Assembly (NCBI RefSeq): GCF_003600895.1
Contig: NZ_QYRP01000002.1
Coordinates: 868,001-932,000, forward strand
Direction: 5' to 3'
From: Nocardioides cavernaquae
GTDB taxonomy: Bacteria > Actinomycetota > Actinomycetes > Propionibacteriales > Nocardioidaceae
Length of the DNA stretch: 64,000 nt
Under the pieces are notes generated by a model that was given only the letters and a program-made list of their open reading frames with translations, searched no databases and was not told the DNA's origin. Position 1 is the first letter of the stretch; each line of letters starts with the position of its first letter. This document shows, piece by piece, positions 20,183 through 27,404 of this stretch. The position numbers and the translations under genes are program-made.

Positions 20183-20221
20183 GCCGTTGTTCCTGTAACG
20201 GCCGCGCACTCGGGCGCGGCC
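20183..20221 (+). promoter_or_regulatory. Two overlapping hairpins ahead of a small ORF
   Basis: GCCGTT (20183-20188)/AACGGC (20197-20202) and GGCCGCGC (20200-20207)/GCGCGGCC (20214-20221) are both perfect stems that share bases 20200-20202, so they compete at the junction. They could be a weak terminator or a structured leader of the 43-aa ORF. No U tract. Confidence 0.4.
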
Positions 20222-20240
20222 CGGACCACGAGGATCCACC

Positions 20241-20372
20241 ATGACCGTCATCCCCGAACGCCTTCGACCGCCGACGACGCGAGCCGACGAGCAGCCCGAC
20301 GAGCGGCTGGGCCTGGCGCTGGTGCTCGCGATCATCCTGCTCATCGTGGCCTGCAGCTTCCTGCTGGCCTGA
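20241..20372 (+). CDS. Small single-helix membrane protein (43 aa)
   Basis: Open frame MTVIPERLRPPTTRADEQP... of 43 aa with a hydrophilic N-terminal half and one transmembrane helix (LGLALVLAIILLIVACSFLL). An ACGAGGA sequence lies 6-8 bases before the ATG as ribosome-binding site, and the region would otherwise be an unexplained 270-base gap. No homologue recognised. It could also be chance, since such short frames are common in high-GC DNA. Confidence 0.5.
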   Translation: MTVIPERLRPPTTRADEQPDERLGLALVLAIILLIVACSFLLA

Positions 20373-20384
20373 CGCTCCACCGGC

Positions 20385-21182
20385 TCAGGGCGTGACGGCG
20401 AGCCCTGCCGCGACCTGACGACCCAGGTCCTCGTTGCCCTCGATCGCGACGGCAACCTCCTCCGCCGACCGCCGACCACCCGCGAGGACGATGAACGCCT
20501 CACGGTCCAGCGAGATCGTCGTGGTCGGTTCGGCGACCTCCGCCGGCTTTGCGCGGCCGTCGTCCCCGACCAGCACCGTCACCGGTGCGCACCCCTCGAC
20601 GACGAGCCGGACCGAGTCACCCGGTGCCGCGTCGGTGCGCTTCCCCACGACGTACCCGAGGCTGCGCTGGAAGACCCGGATGACGTGCTCCGCGACGGGT
20701 CCGGCAAGCCCACCGGGGCGGCCGGTCGCACGCCGCACGTCCTGCTCGTGCATCCAGATGTCGAAGGGTCGGTTGCTCAGCAGGGTGCGGTTGTCCCAGC
20801 CCATCAGCCCGAAGACGTCCGGAGCCGGCGCCGTCGGGTCCGGCGGGGCCAGGAGCAGCTCCGAGTGGCGCGTCGCCGTCGCCAGCGCGATCTCCTCGAG
20901 CAGCTCCTCCCGAGTGCGCTCGCGCCGGGCCACGACCCCCTGCTCCGTGTAGGTGCCCATCGGATTGGCCACGTGCGCGGCCTCGCCGATGTCGACCGGC
21001 TCGTGCGGCGTGCCGGCGAGGACCCCCTCGAGGTGGGCGATGTGCGCGACGACCGCCGCGACGTCCCACCCGGGCAGGTCGGTCGGCTCGTGCCACTCCG
21101 AGGGCTCGATCTCGCGGACGTACGCCGAGAAGTCGGCGACGGCGTTCCACCACAGGTCCACCAGGGGACGAAGGTCAGTCAT
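20385..21182 (-). CDS. Maleylpyruvate isomerase-family mycothiol-dependent protein
   Basis: 265 aa with the DinB-like MDMPI N-terminal four-helix domain: WWNAVADFSAYVREIEPSEW, GWDVAAVVAHIAHLEG with metal-ligand-type His47 and His50, and FDIWMHEQDVRRA with a third His. A C-terminal SCP2-like domain follows (VRLVVEGCAPVTVLVGDDG...TISLDREAFIVLAGGRRS). Members use mycothiol, a thiol specific to actinobacteria, as cofactor. Specific substrate unknown. The ATG at 21182 was chosen over an upstream frame of 10 residues. Confidence 0.87.
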   Translation of the reverse strand: MTDLRPLVDLWWNAVADFSAYVREIEPSEWHEPTDLPGWDVAAVVAHIAHLEGVLAGTPHEPVDIGEAAHVANPMGTYTEQGVVARRERTREELLEEIALATATRHSELLLAPPDPTAPAPDVFGLMGWDNRTLLSNRPFDIWMHEQDVRRATGRPGGLAGPVAEHVIRVFQRSLGYVVGKRTDAAPGDSVRLVVEGCAPVTVLVGDDGRAKPAEVAEPTTTISLDREAFIVLAGGRRSAEEVAVAIEGNEDLGRQVAAGLAVTP

Positions 21183-21298
21183 GGGAGCCATGCCTATCAC
21201 GCCGGCCAGCACGCGGGGCGGACATCAAGCGGCCGACTCACAGCATCCGCACAGGCCGGCCGAAGGGCTGCCACATCCGGCGCCGACAGGGTCACGGC

Positions 21299-22465
21299 AT
21301 GCGATTCCTCAAGGTGCCCTTCGCGACTCCGCGACGGCGACTGATCCTGGCCGCGGCGGCGGTCCTGCTCGCGGGCTGCATCTGGTTCCTGTGGCCCTCC
21401 GACGCCCGGACCGCCTCGACCACCGTCACGGCCGAGGCCACATCGTCCACCATCAAGGACACCGTGACCGGCTCCGGAACCCTCGAGGCAGCCCGCTCCG
21501 AGGACCTGTCGTTCGCGTCCAGCGGCACGGTGACCGCGGTGAACGTGAAGACCGGCGACCGGGTGAAGAAGGGCGATGTCCTCGCCAGGATCGACACCGC
21601 GTCCCTCCAGGCGGCGCTGACTTCCGCCCAGGCCCAGCTCGACTCCGCAGAGACCACGGCGGCCAACGACGGCAGCGAGACAGCCTCACGCCGGGCGGCC
21701 AACACGGCGGCCGTCGCCAGCGCCCGGGCCGGCGTGGCCGAGGCACAGGATGCGCTCGACGCAGCCACGCTGAAGGCGCCGTTCACCGCAATGGTGGCGA
21801 CCGTCGACATCGCGGTCGGTGACCAGGTCAGCGCGTCCAGCGGTGCCCCGACAGGATCGGCCGGATCGACCGGGACCACCGCCGCGATCACGGTGATGAC
21901 GCCCCGCTCGTTCGTGGTCACCGCCGACGTCAGCGCCGATGACGTCGCCCGGCTCACGACCACGATGCAGGCCGAGGTCACACCCGCCGGCGCGACCGAC
22001 CCCCTCTACGGAACCGTCACGGCGGTCGGCAAGGTGGCAGAGGTGTCCGACTCCGGCACCGCGACCTTCCCGGTGACCGTCACGCTGACCGGCAAGCAGG
22101 ACGACCTCTACGCCGGCACGAGCGTCGACGTCGCCATCACGGTCTCCAGCCGTGACGACGTCCTCACGGTGCCCACAGCGGCAGTCACCACCGAGGGCGA
22201 CGCAACGTACGTCCAGAAGGTCAGCGACGGCTCCACGACGAAGACGGAGGTCGAGATCGGCGAGACCTACGGACCGACCACCGAGATCGTGTCCGGCCTG
22301 GCGGCGGGCGACACCGTCAGCTACACCCGTGAGACCCGGATGCCGGGCGGCGGAACCGGTGGTGTGACCTTCCCGGGCGGCGGCGAGCTGCCGCCCGGGT
22401 TCGAGGGCGGCACGTTCCCGGGTGGCGGAACCTTCGCCGGCGGCAGCCTCGGCGGCGCCCGATGA
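21299..22465 (+). CDS. Efflux periplasmic-adaptor-like protein (MacA/HlyD family)
   Basis: 388 aa. An N-terminal hydrophobic segment (LILAAAAVLLAGCIWFLW) ends in a possible lipobox LLAGC, so membrane anchoring by lipid or helix is expected. Lipoyl/barrel-sandwich halves (ASSGTVTAVNVKTGDRVKKGDVLARI; LKAPFTAMVATVDIAVGDQV) bracket a shortened coiled-coil hairpin (ALTSAQAQLDSAE). A beta-barrel and membrane-proximal domain follow, ending in a Gly/Pro-rich tail. Partner of the MacB-like ATPase and permease downstream, whose ATG overlaps its stop. Confidence 0.9.
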   Translation: MRFLKVPFATPRRRLILAAAAVLLAGCIWFLWPSDARTASTTVTAEATSSTIKDTVTGSGTLEAARSEDLSFASSGTVTAVNVKTGDRVKKGDVLARIDTASLQAALTSAQAQLDSAETTAANDGSETASRRAANTAAVASARAGVAEAQDALDAATLKAPFTAMVATVDIAVGDQVSASSGAPTGSAGSTGTTAAITVMTPRSFVVTADVSADDVARLTTTMQAEVTPAGATDPLYGTVTAVGKVAEVSDSGTATFPVTVTLTGKQDDLYAGTSVDVAITVSSRDDVLTVPTAAVTTEGDATYVQKVSDGSTTKTEVEIGETYGPTTEIVSGLAAGDTVSYTRETRMPGGGTGGVTFPGGGELPPGFEGGTFPGGGTFAGGSLGGAR

Positions 22466-23151
22466 GCGCGCTGCTGGAGCTCCGCGACGTCCGGAAGATC
22501 TACCAGACCGGCACGGTCGAGGTCGCTGCGCTCCGCGGCGTCGACGCCCGGATCTCGGCGGGCGAGTACGTCGCCGTGGTCGGCCCGTCCGGCTCCGGGA
22601 AGTCGACGCTGATGCACATCCTCGGCTGCCTCGACGTGCCCACCAGCGGCAGCTACCTGCTGGCCGGCGAGGATGTCTCGACGCTCCCCGAGACGCGGCT
22701 CGCCGACGTGCGCAACCGGCTGATCGGCTTCGTCTTCCAGCAGTTCAACCTGCTCCCCAGCCTGCCTGCCTGGCGCAACGTGGAGCTGCCCCTGGTCTAC
22801 GCAGGGGTTGGCCGGGACGAGCGACGGGAGCGGGCGCTGCAGGCTCTCGACCGGGTCGGCCTGGCCAACCGCGCCGACCACCGCCCGGGTGAGCTCTCCG
22901 GCGGTCAGCAGCAACGCGTGGCCATCGCGAGGGCCCTCGTCACCGACCCCGCCCTGGTGCTCGCCGACGAGCCGACCGGCAACCTGGACAGCCAGTCGAC
23001 CGCCGATGTGCTCGGCCTGCTCGACGAGCTCTCCGCCATGGGTCGCACGATCGTCCTCATCACGCACGAGCACGACGTCGCCGCGCGCGCCCACCGCCAG
23101 CTGCTGGTGCGTGACGGCGAGATCGTGCTTCCGGCCGGGAGTCCCGCGTGA
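22462..23151 (+). CDS. ABC transporter ATP-binding protein (MacB/LolD type)
   Basis: 229 aa ATPase. Walker A GPSGSGKS at residues 41-48, Q-loop FVFQQFNLLPSLPAWRNVELPL (motif FQQFNLLP), signature LSGGQQQR, Walker B ALVLADEPTGNLDS, H-loop LITHEHD. It energises the permease that follows; the two overlap by GTGA. ATGA overlap with the adaptor upstream indicates tight operon coupling. Confidence 0.95.
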   Translation: MSALLELRDVRKIYQTGTVEVAALRGVDARISAGEYVAVVGPSGSGKSTLMHILGCLDVPTSGSYLLAGEDVSTLPETRLADVRNRLIGFVFQQFNLLPSLPAWRNVELPLVYAGVGRDERRERALQALDRVGLANRADHRPGELSGGQQQRVAIARALVTDPALVLADEPTGNLDSQSTADVLGLLDELSAMGRTIVLITHEHDVAARAHRQLLVRDGEIVLPAGSPA

Positions 23152-24371
23152 ACTGGGCGGAGACGATCCGGACCGGTCTCGAGGCGATCCGGCACCACGC
23201 GCTCCGGTCGATCCTGACGATGCTCGGCATCATCATCGGCGTCTCCTCGGTCATCCTGACCGTCGGACTCGGGCAGGGCGCGCAGGACCAGGTCGCCGAG
23301 CAGATCGACGCCCTCGGCAGCAACCTCCTGGTGGTGTCCCCGGGCAGCACGACGAGCGGCGGGATGCGCGGCGGCTTCGGATCGGCGACCACACTGACGC
23401 TCTCCGACGCCACCGCGATCGCTGACGACTCGGTTGCTCCGGATGTCGCCCACGTGGCTCCCGCGACCTCTACCCAGACCTCCCTGGCCAACGGCACGAC
23501 CAACTGGACCACCTCCCTCGTCGGCACCACCGCAAGCTGGGCCGGTGTCCGCAACCGCGGCCTCGAGGCCGGGCGGTTCTTCACCTCGAAGGAGGTCGAG
23601 GCCCACTCGCGTGTGATGGTGATCGGTCCGGACACGGCCGACGAGCTCTTCACCGGCTCCGCGGTCGGTGAGCAGGTCACCGTCGACGGGACGAAGTTCA
23701 CCGTCATCGGGGTCCTCGCCTCGTCCGGCGGATCGTCGTCGGAGACCAGCCAGGACGACACCGCAGTGGTGCCGCTCGGGGCAGCAGCCGACGTCACCGG
23801 CTCAACCGGCACGACGCTCTCGACCATCTACGTCGAGGCGGCCTCCGCCGACCGGCTCTCCGCGGCGTACCAGGAGATCGAGGCGGCGCTCACGAACCTG
23901 CACGGCATCACCGGCGCAGCCGAGGCGGACTTCACCATCACCAGCCAGGAGTCGCTGCTCGAGACCGCGAACTCCACCAACGAGACACTCACGGTCCTGC
24001 TGGGCGGGGTCGCCGCGATCTCATTGCTGGTCGGCGGCATCGGCGTCATGAACATCATGCTGGTCTCGGTCACCGAGCGCGTGCGCGAGATCGGGCTGCG
24101 CAAGGCCCTCGGCGCGACGCCCTCGCTGATCGGGCGACAGTTCCTGATCGAGGCCTCGATCCTCGGCCTGGCCGGCGGACTGGTCGGGGTCGCCGTCGGC
24201 GTTGTCGGCGCGTTCGCGCTGCCCCCGCTGATCGGGCAACCCGTCTCCCTCTCGCTCCTGGCCACCGCCGTCGCGGTCGCCACCTCTCTCGCCCTGGGCC
24301 TCGGTTTCGGGGTCTACCCCGCGACCCGCGCGGCCCGCCTCACCCCCATCGAAGCCCTCCGCAGCGAATGA
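23148..24371 (+). CDS. ABC transporter permease (MacB/FtsX family)
   Basis: 407 aa with GTG start at 23148. MacB topology: TM1 near the N-terminus (ILTMLGIIIGVSSVILTVGLG), a large extracytoplasmic domain of ~220 residues (MacB_PCD), then three TMs in the FtsX core (LLGGVAAISLLVGGIGVMNIMLVSVTERVREIGLRKALGA includes the coupling segment TERVREIGLRKALGA). MacB-type transporters act as mechanotransmitters that export peptides, lipids or drugs. Together with the adaptor and ATPase it forms a MacAB-like complex. Confidence 0.94.
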   Translation: MNWAETIRTGLEAIRHHALRSILTMLGIIIGVSSVILTVGLGQGAQDQVAEQIDALGSNLLVVSPGSTTSGGMRGGFGSATTLTLSDATAIADDSVAPDVAHVAPATSTQTSLANGTTNWTTSLVGTTASWAGVRNRGLEAGRFFTSKEVEAHSRVMVIGPDTADELFTGSAVGEQVTVDGTKFTVIGVLASSGGSSSETSQDDTAVVPLGAAADVTGSTGTTLSTIYVEAASADRLSAAYQEIEAALTNLHGITGAAEADFTITSQESLLETANSTNETLTVLLGGVAAISLLVGGIGVMNIMLVSVTERVREIGLRKALGATPSLIGRQFLIEASILGLAGGLVGVAVGVVGAFALPPLIGQPVSLSLLATAVAVATSLALGLGFGVYPATRAARLTPIEALRSE

Positions 24372-24390
24372 ACCCTCCAGGAGATTCCCC

Positions 24391-25185
24391 ATGAAGACGC
24401 CCCTCGCTCCCACCCTCGCTGCAGCGGCCCTCGCGCTCTGCCTGACCTCGTGCGGCTCCGAGGACCCAGTGGTCAGCAACACCACCGCAGCAGCGGGCCA
24501 GGAGGCCGCCGCTCCTCCGATGCGCGAGCAGCCCGGCTCCGGCAAGGTCGCGGCGGTGCAGGGATCGACCGCCCAGGTGCAGGGTGCTGACGGTCAGACC
24601 GCGGTCTCGTGGACCAGCTCCACCAACTTCACCCAGCAGGTCACCGGCGCCCTTGCCGACGTCAAGGTCGGCGCCTGCGTGATGGTGATGAGCAGCGCAG
24701 CCGCCACCGACGACGCGGCCGCAGTCGCGGCCTCGACGGTCCGGATCACCCCCGCGAGCGACGACGGCACCTGCGAGGCAGGCCCGGGTGGCGCGGGTGG
24801 TCCCCGCGGCGAGCGTCCCGCGGGGATGCCCACCGATCGCCCGACCGACCTGCCCAGCGGGATGCCGGACGGCGGCCCGGGTGGTTTCGGCGGGTTCGTC
24901 AGCGGCGAGGTCACCGCGGTCAGCGCGACCGGCTTCACGATCGACGCCGTGGCACCTGGGTCCGAGGACACCACCTCGCGCACCGTGACGGTCTCCGGCG
25001 ACACCGCGTTCACCACGACGGCCACGGCCACGGCCGCCGACGTGAAGGTCGGCGTCTGCGTGACCACCCGCGGTGACACCGACGACACCGGCGCGGTCAC
25101 GGCGACGTCGATGCAGATCAGTGAGGCTGCCGACGGCACCTGCCTGATGGGCGGCGGCATGCGGCGGATGGGCTCGAACCCGTGA
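24391..25185 (+). CDS. Lipoprotein with two DUF5666-like domains
   Basis: 264 aa. Signal peptide with lipobox LCLTSC predicts lipidation at Cys20. The mature protein has two similar beta domains (GKVAAVQGSTAQVQGADGQTA...DVKVGACVMV and GEVTAVSATGFTIDA...DVKVGVCVTT), each ending in a DVKVGxCV motif, separated by a Gly/Pro/Met linker. The repeats resemble DUF5666. It lies inside the export operon, 19 bases after the permease and overlapping the second adaptor, so it is probably an accessory surface component. Function unknown. Confidence 0.82.
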   Translation: MKTPLAPTLAAAALALCLTSCGSEDPVVSNTTAAAGQEAAAPPMREQPGSGKVAAVQGSTAQVQGADGQTAVSWTSSTNFTQQVTGALADVKVGACVMVMSSAAATDDAAAVAASTVRITPASDDGTCEAGPGGAGGPRGERPAGMPTDRPTDLPSGMPDGGPGGFGGFVSGEVTAVSATGFTIDAVAPGSEDTTSRTVTVSGDTAFTTTATATAADVKVGVCVTTRGDTDDTGAVTATSMQISEAADGTCLMGGGMRRMGSNP

Positions 25186-26831
25186 GCGGCCGGGCCCGAC
25201 GGCGTACGGCGCTGGCGGCTGTCGCCGCGATCGTCGCGCTCGTGATCGGCCTGGTCGCCGCGACCTCGTCGGCGGGGGCGTCCCGCTACCGGACCGCGAC
25301 AGCGGTGACCGGCGACGTCGAGCAGACGGTGGGGTACGACGGCACGATCGCTGCGTCCCGCCGTCGTGACCTGTCCTTCGGTGCTGGCGGGACCGTCGCC
25401 TCGGTCGGGGTCGAGCCGGGCGACAGGGTGAAGGCCGGCCAGGTCCTCGCGCGGCTCGACACCACCGATCTCTCCGCTGCGGTCACGGAGGCGCAGGCTG
25501 ACCTTGCGGCCGCGAAGGCCACCCTCGAGGACGTCGAGGACGGCCAGGTGGACGCCGTGACCGGGGACGCCTCGACTGCGTCGGCTTCCCCCGCGAGCGC
25601 GACCGGTTCCCTGCGCGTGGTGGCAGCCGTCGCCACGCGGAGCACCACCACCCAGGCGGACCAGGCCGCGACCTCGCCCGAGCTGGCCGCCCAGCTCGCG
25701 GCCCTCGCGAAGCAGCAGGCCGCGGTGACGTCCTCACAGACGGCGGCCACCGAGGCGATCGCCGCCGCGAAGGACGCACTCGCGGCCCAGACCAGCGCGT
25801 GCGCCAGCCCGGAGACGGACCCGACCGGGGCCGTGGGCATCGCCGAGGAGTGCTCTGCCGCACTCGCGGCCGTGCAGGATGCCCAGGAGGTCGTCGCCGC
25901 CAGGCAGGAGGCACTCCAGTCCGCCCTCGACGCCCTGTCGTCGACGCTCAACGAAGCAGTCGCTGCACTCGGGAAGTCGACGACCGAACCCGGCGGGCCC
26001 ACACCGGAGACCCCGGGCGCACCGTCCGGGAAGGCACCCGAGGCTGCACCACAGACCCCCGACGCGCCCAGCGGCAACCAGGGGTCCGGCGACAACTCCA
26101 GCCGCAGCGCGACCGCGGCCGACCTGGCCAGTGCTCAGGCCGCGATCGACGTGGCACGCGCCAAGGTCACGCAGGCCGAGGCCGACCTCGACGCCGCCCT
26201 GCTCACGGCTCCGTTCGCCGGAACGATCCGAGCGGTCGACATCGCCGCCGGTGACGACGTCGCGACCTCCGACCGCGCGATGGTGCTGATCGGCACCGGC
26301 GACACGACCGCGACCGCCAGCGTGCCGGTCGACGATCTTGCCGCCCTCGAGGTCGGCCAGCGGGCCCGGGTGGTCGCTGGCACCGGCGACCCGATCGCGG
26401 CGACCGTGTCGAGCATCGGGCTCGCGCCGGAGCCCACCACCGACGGCTCCTCAGCGACCTACCGCGTCACCGTGACCCTCGACGACGAGACGACCGCACC
26501 TGAGGGCACCACGGTCCGGGTCGAGGTCGTGACGGAAACGGCCGCGAAGGCAGTCACGGTTCCGGTCTCGGCGGTCACACCCCTCAGTGCCGCGACCGGC
26601 ACGGTCCGCCTCGTCCAGGGCGAACAGGTCACCCGGACCCGGGTCACCCTCGGTGCGCGCGGCGACACGTCGGTGGCGATCACCGACGGGCTCGCCGCGG
26701 GGGACCTCGTCGTGCTCGCCGACCTGGAGGCAGAGCTGCCCAGCGGAGGCACGCAGACGCGATCGACGCTCCGCATCGGAGGCGGCGGCACCATGACCGG
26801 TCCCCCACCCGGGATGGGCAGCGTGCGGTGA
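25182..26831 (+). CDS. Second HlyD/MacA-like adaptor protein with extended hairpin
   Basis: 549 aa, GTG start at 25182 overlapping the previous stop (GTGA). One N-terminal TM helix (ALAAVAAIVALVIGLVAATSSAG) then barrel-sandwich halves AGGTVASVGVEPGDRVKAGQVLARL and LTAPFAGTIRAVDIAAGDDV. Between them lies a very long Ala/Gln-rich coiled-coil stretch (~residues 105-320), including a Pro/Gly/Ser segment around 265-305. C-terminal beta-barrel domains follow. It is much longer than the adaptor at 21299, so it is not a simple duplicate. Confidence 0.86.
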   Translation: MSGRARRRTALAAVAAIVALVIGLVAATSSAGASRYRTATAVTGDVEQTVGYDGTIAASRRRDLSFGAGGTVASVGVEPGDRVKAGQVLARLDTTDLSAAVTEAQADLAAAKATLEDVEDGQVDAVTGDASTASASPASATGSLRVVAAVATRSTTTQADQAATSPELAAQLAALAKQQAAVTSSQTAATEAIAAAKDALAAQTSACASPETDPTGAVGIAEECSAALAAVQDAQEVVAARQEALQSALDALSSTLNEAVAALGKSTTEPGGPTPETPGAPSGKAPEAAPQTPDAPSGNQGSGDNSSRSATAADLASAQAAIDVARAKVTQAEADLDAALLTAPFAGTIRAVDIAAGDDVATSDRAMVLIGTGDTTATASVPVDDLAALEVGQRARVVAGTGDPIAATVSSIGLAPEPTTDGSSATYRVTVTLDDETTAPEGTTVRVEVVTETAAKAVTVPVSAVTPLSAATGTVRLVQGEQVTRTRVTLGARGDTSVAITDGLAAGDLVVLADLEAELPSGGTQTRSTLRIGGGGTMTGPPPGMGSVR

Positions 26832-26838
26832 TCGCCGG

Positions 26839-27345
26839 TCAGCCGAAGAGCGCCTGGATCCGGTCGATGGCGGGGCCGAGCTCCGGGAACGCTTCCTCGT
26901 CGAAGCTGGGTCCCTTCAACGGGACGGCATCGCCCGGGCGCACGGGGGCGCCACACTTGTCGCAGCAGACCGTCGGATTGCTGATCTCGCCGCACCCGAG
27001 ATGGCGCCACAGCACCGGCGGGCCCTCCTGCGCGAACGACCACCTGTCGCCGAACTGCTGCAGCGCGAGCACGACCATGGCGAGGTCGTTGCCCTTCTCG
27101 GTGAGCGTGTAGTCGAACCGCGGCGGATTGTCCTGGTACGCCGTCCGGGCGATCACCTCGTGATCGAGCAGCGACTGCAGGCGCTGGGTCAGCACCTTGC
27201 GCGAGAGGCCGAGGTTGCGCTGGATCGCGTCGAAACGGGAGATGCCGAGCGCCACGTCGCGCACGATCAGCGAGGTCCACCGGTCGCCGACGACGTCGAG
27301 GGTCCGGGCGACCGAGCAGTGCTGGTCTTCGAAGGATCGAGCCAT
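26839..27345 (-). CDS. HxlR-family transcriptional regulator
   Basis: 168 aa winged-helix regulator of the HxlR group. CSVARTLDVVGDRWTSLIVRDV with the early Cys10 is the family hallmark, followed by GISRFDAIQRNLGLSRKVLTQRL (recognition helix) and the wing YQDNPPRFDYTLTEKG. The C-terminal extension has CxxC (VCCDKCGAPVRPGD), possibly metal or redox sensing. Divergent from the MMPL transporter with 59 bases between starts, so it probably controls that exporter. Confidence 0.92.
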   Translation of the reverse strand: MARSFEDQHCSVARTLDVVGDRWTSLIVRDVALGISRFDAIQRNLGLSRKVLTQRLQSLLDHEVIARTAYQDNPPRFDYTLTEKGNDLAMVVLALQQFGDRWSFAQEGPPVLWRHLGCGEISNPTVCCDKCGAPVRPGDAVPLKGPSFDEEAFPELGPAIDRIQALFG

Positions 27346-27368
27346 GGATCACACTCTAGGCGAAGTAG

Positions 27369-27383
27369 GTTCCCAAAGGGAAC
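27369..27383. promoter_or_regulatory. Putative HxlR operator
   Basis: Perfect inverted repeat GTTCCC-AAA-GGGAAC between the divergent starts at 27345 and 27405. Symmetry, spacing and position fit an HxlR-family binding site that represses both genes. Assignment is by context. Confidence 0.7.
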
Positions 27384-27404
27384 TCGCCCTGCTACGTTGC
27401 CGTC

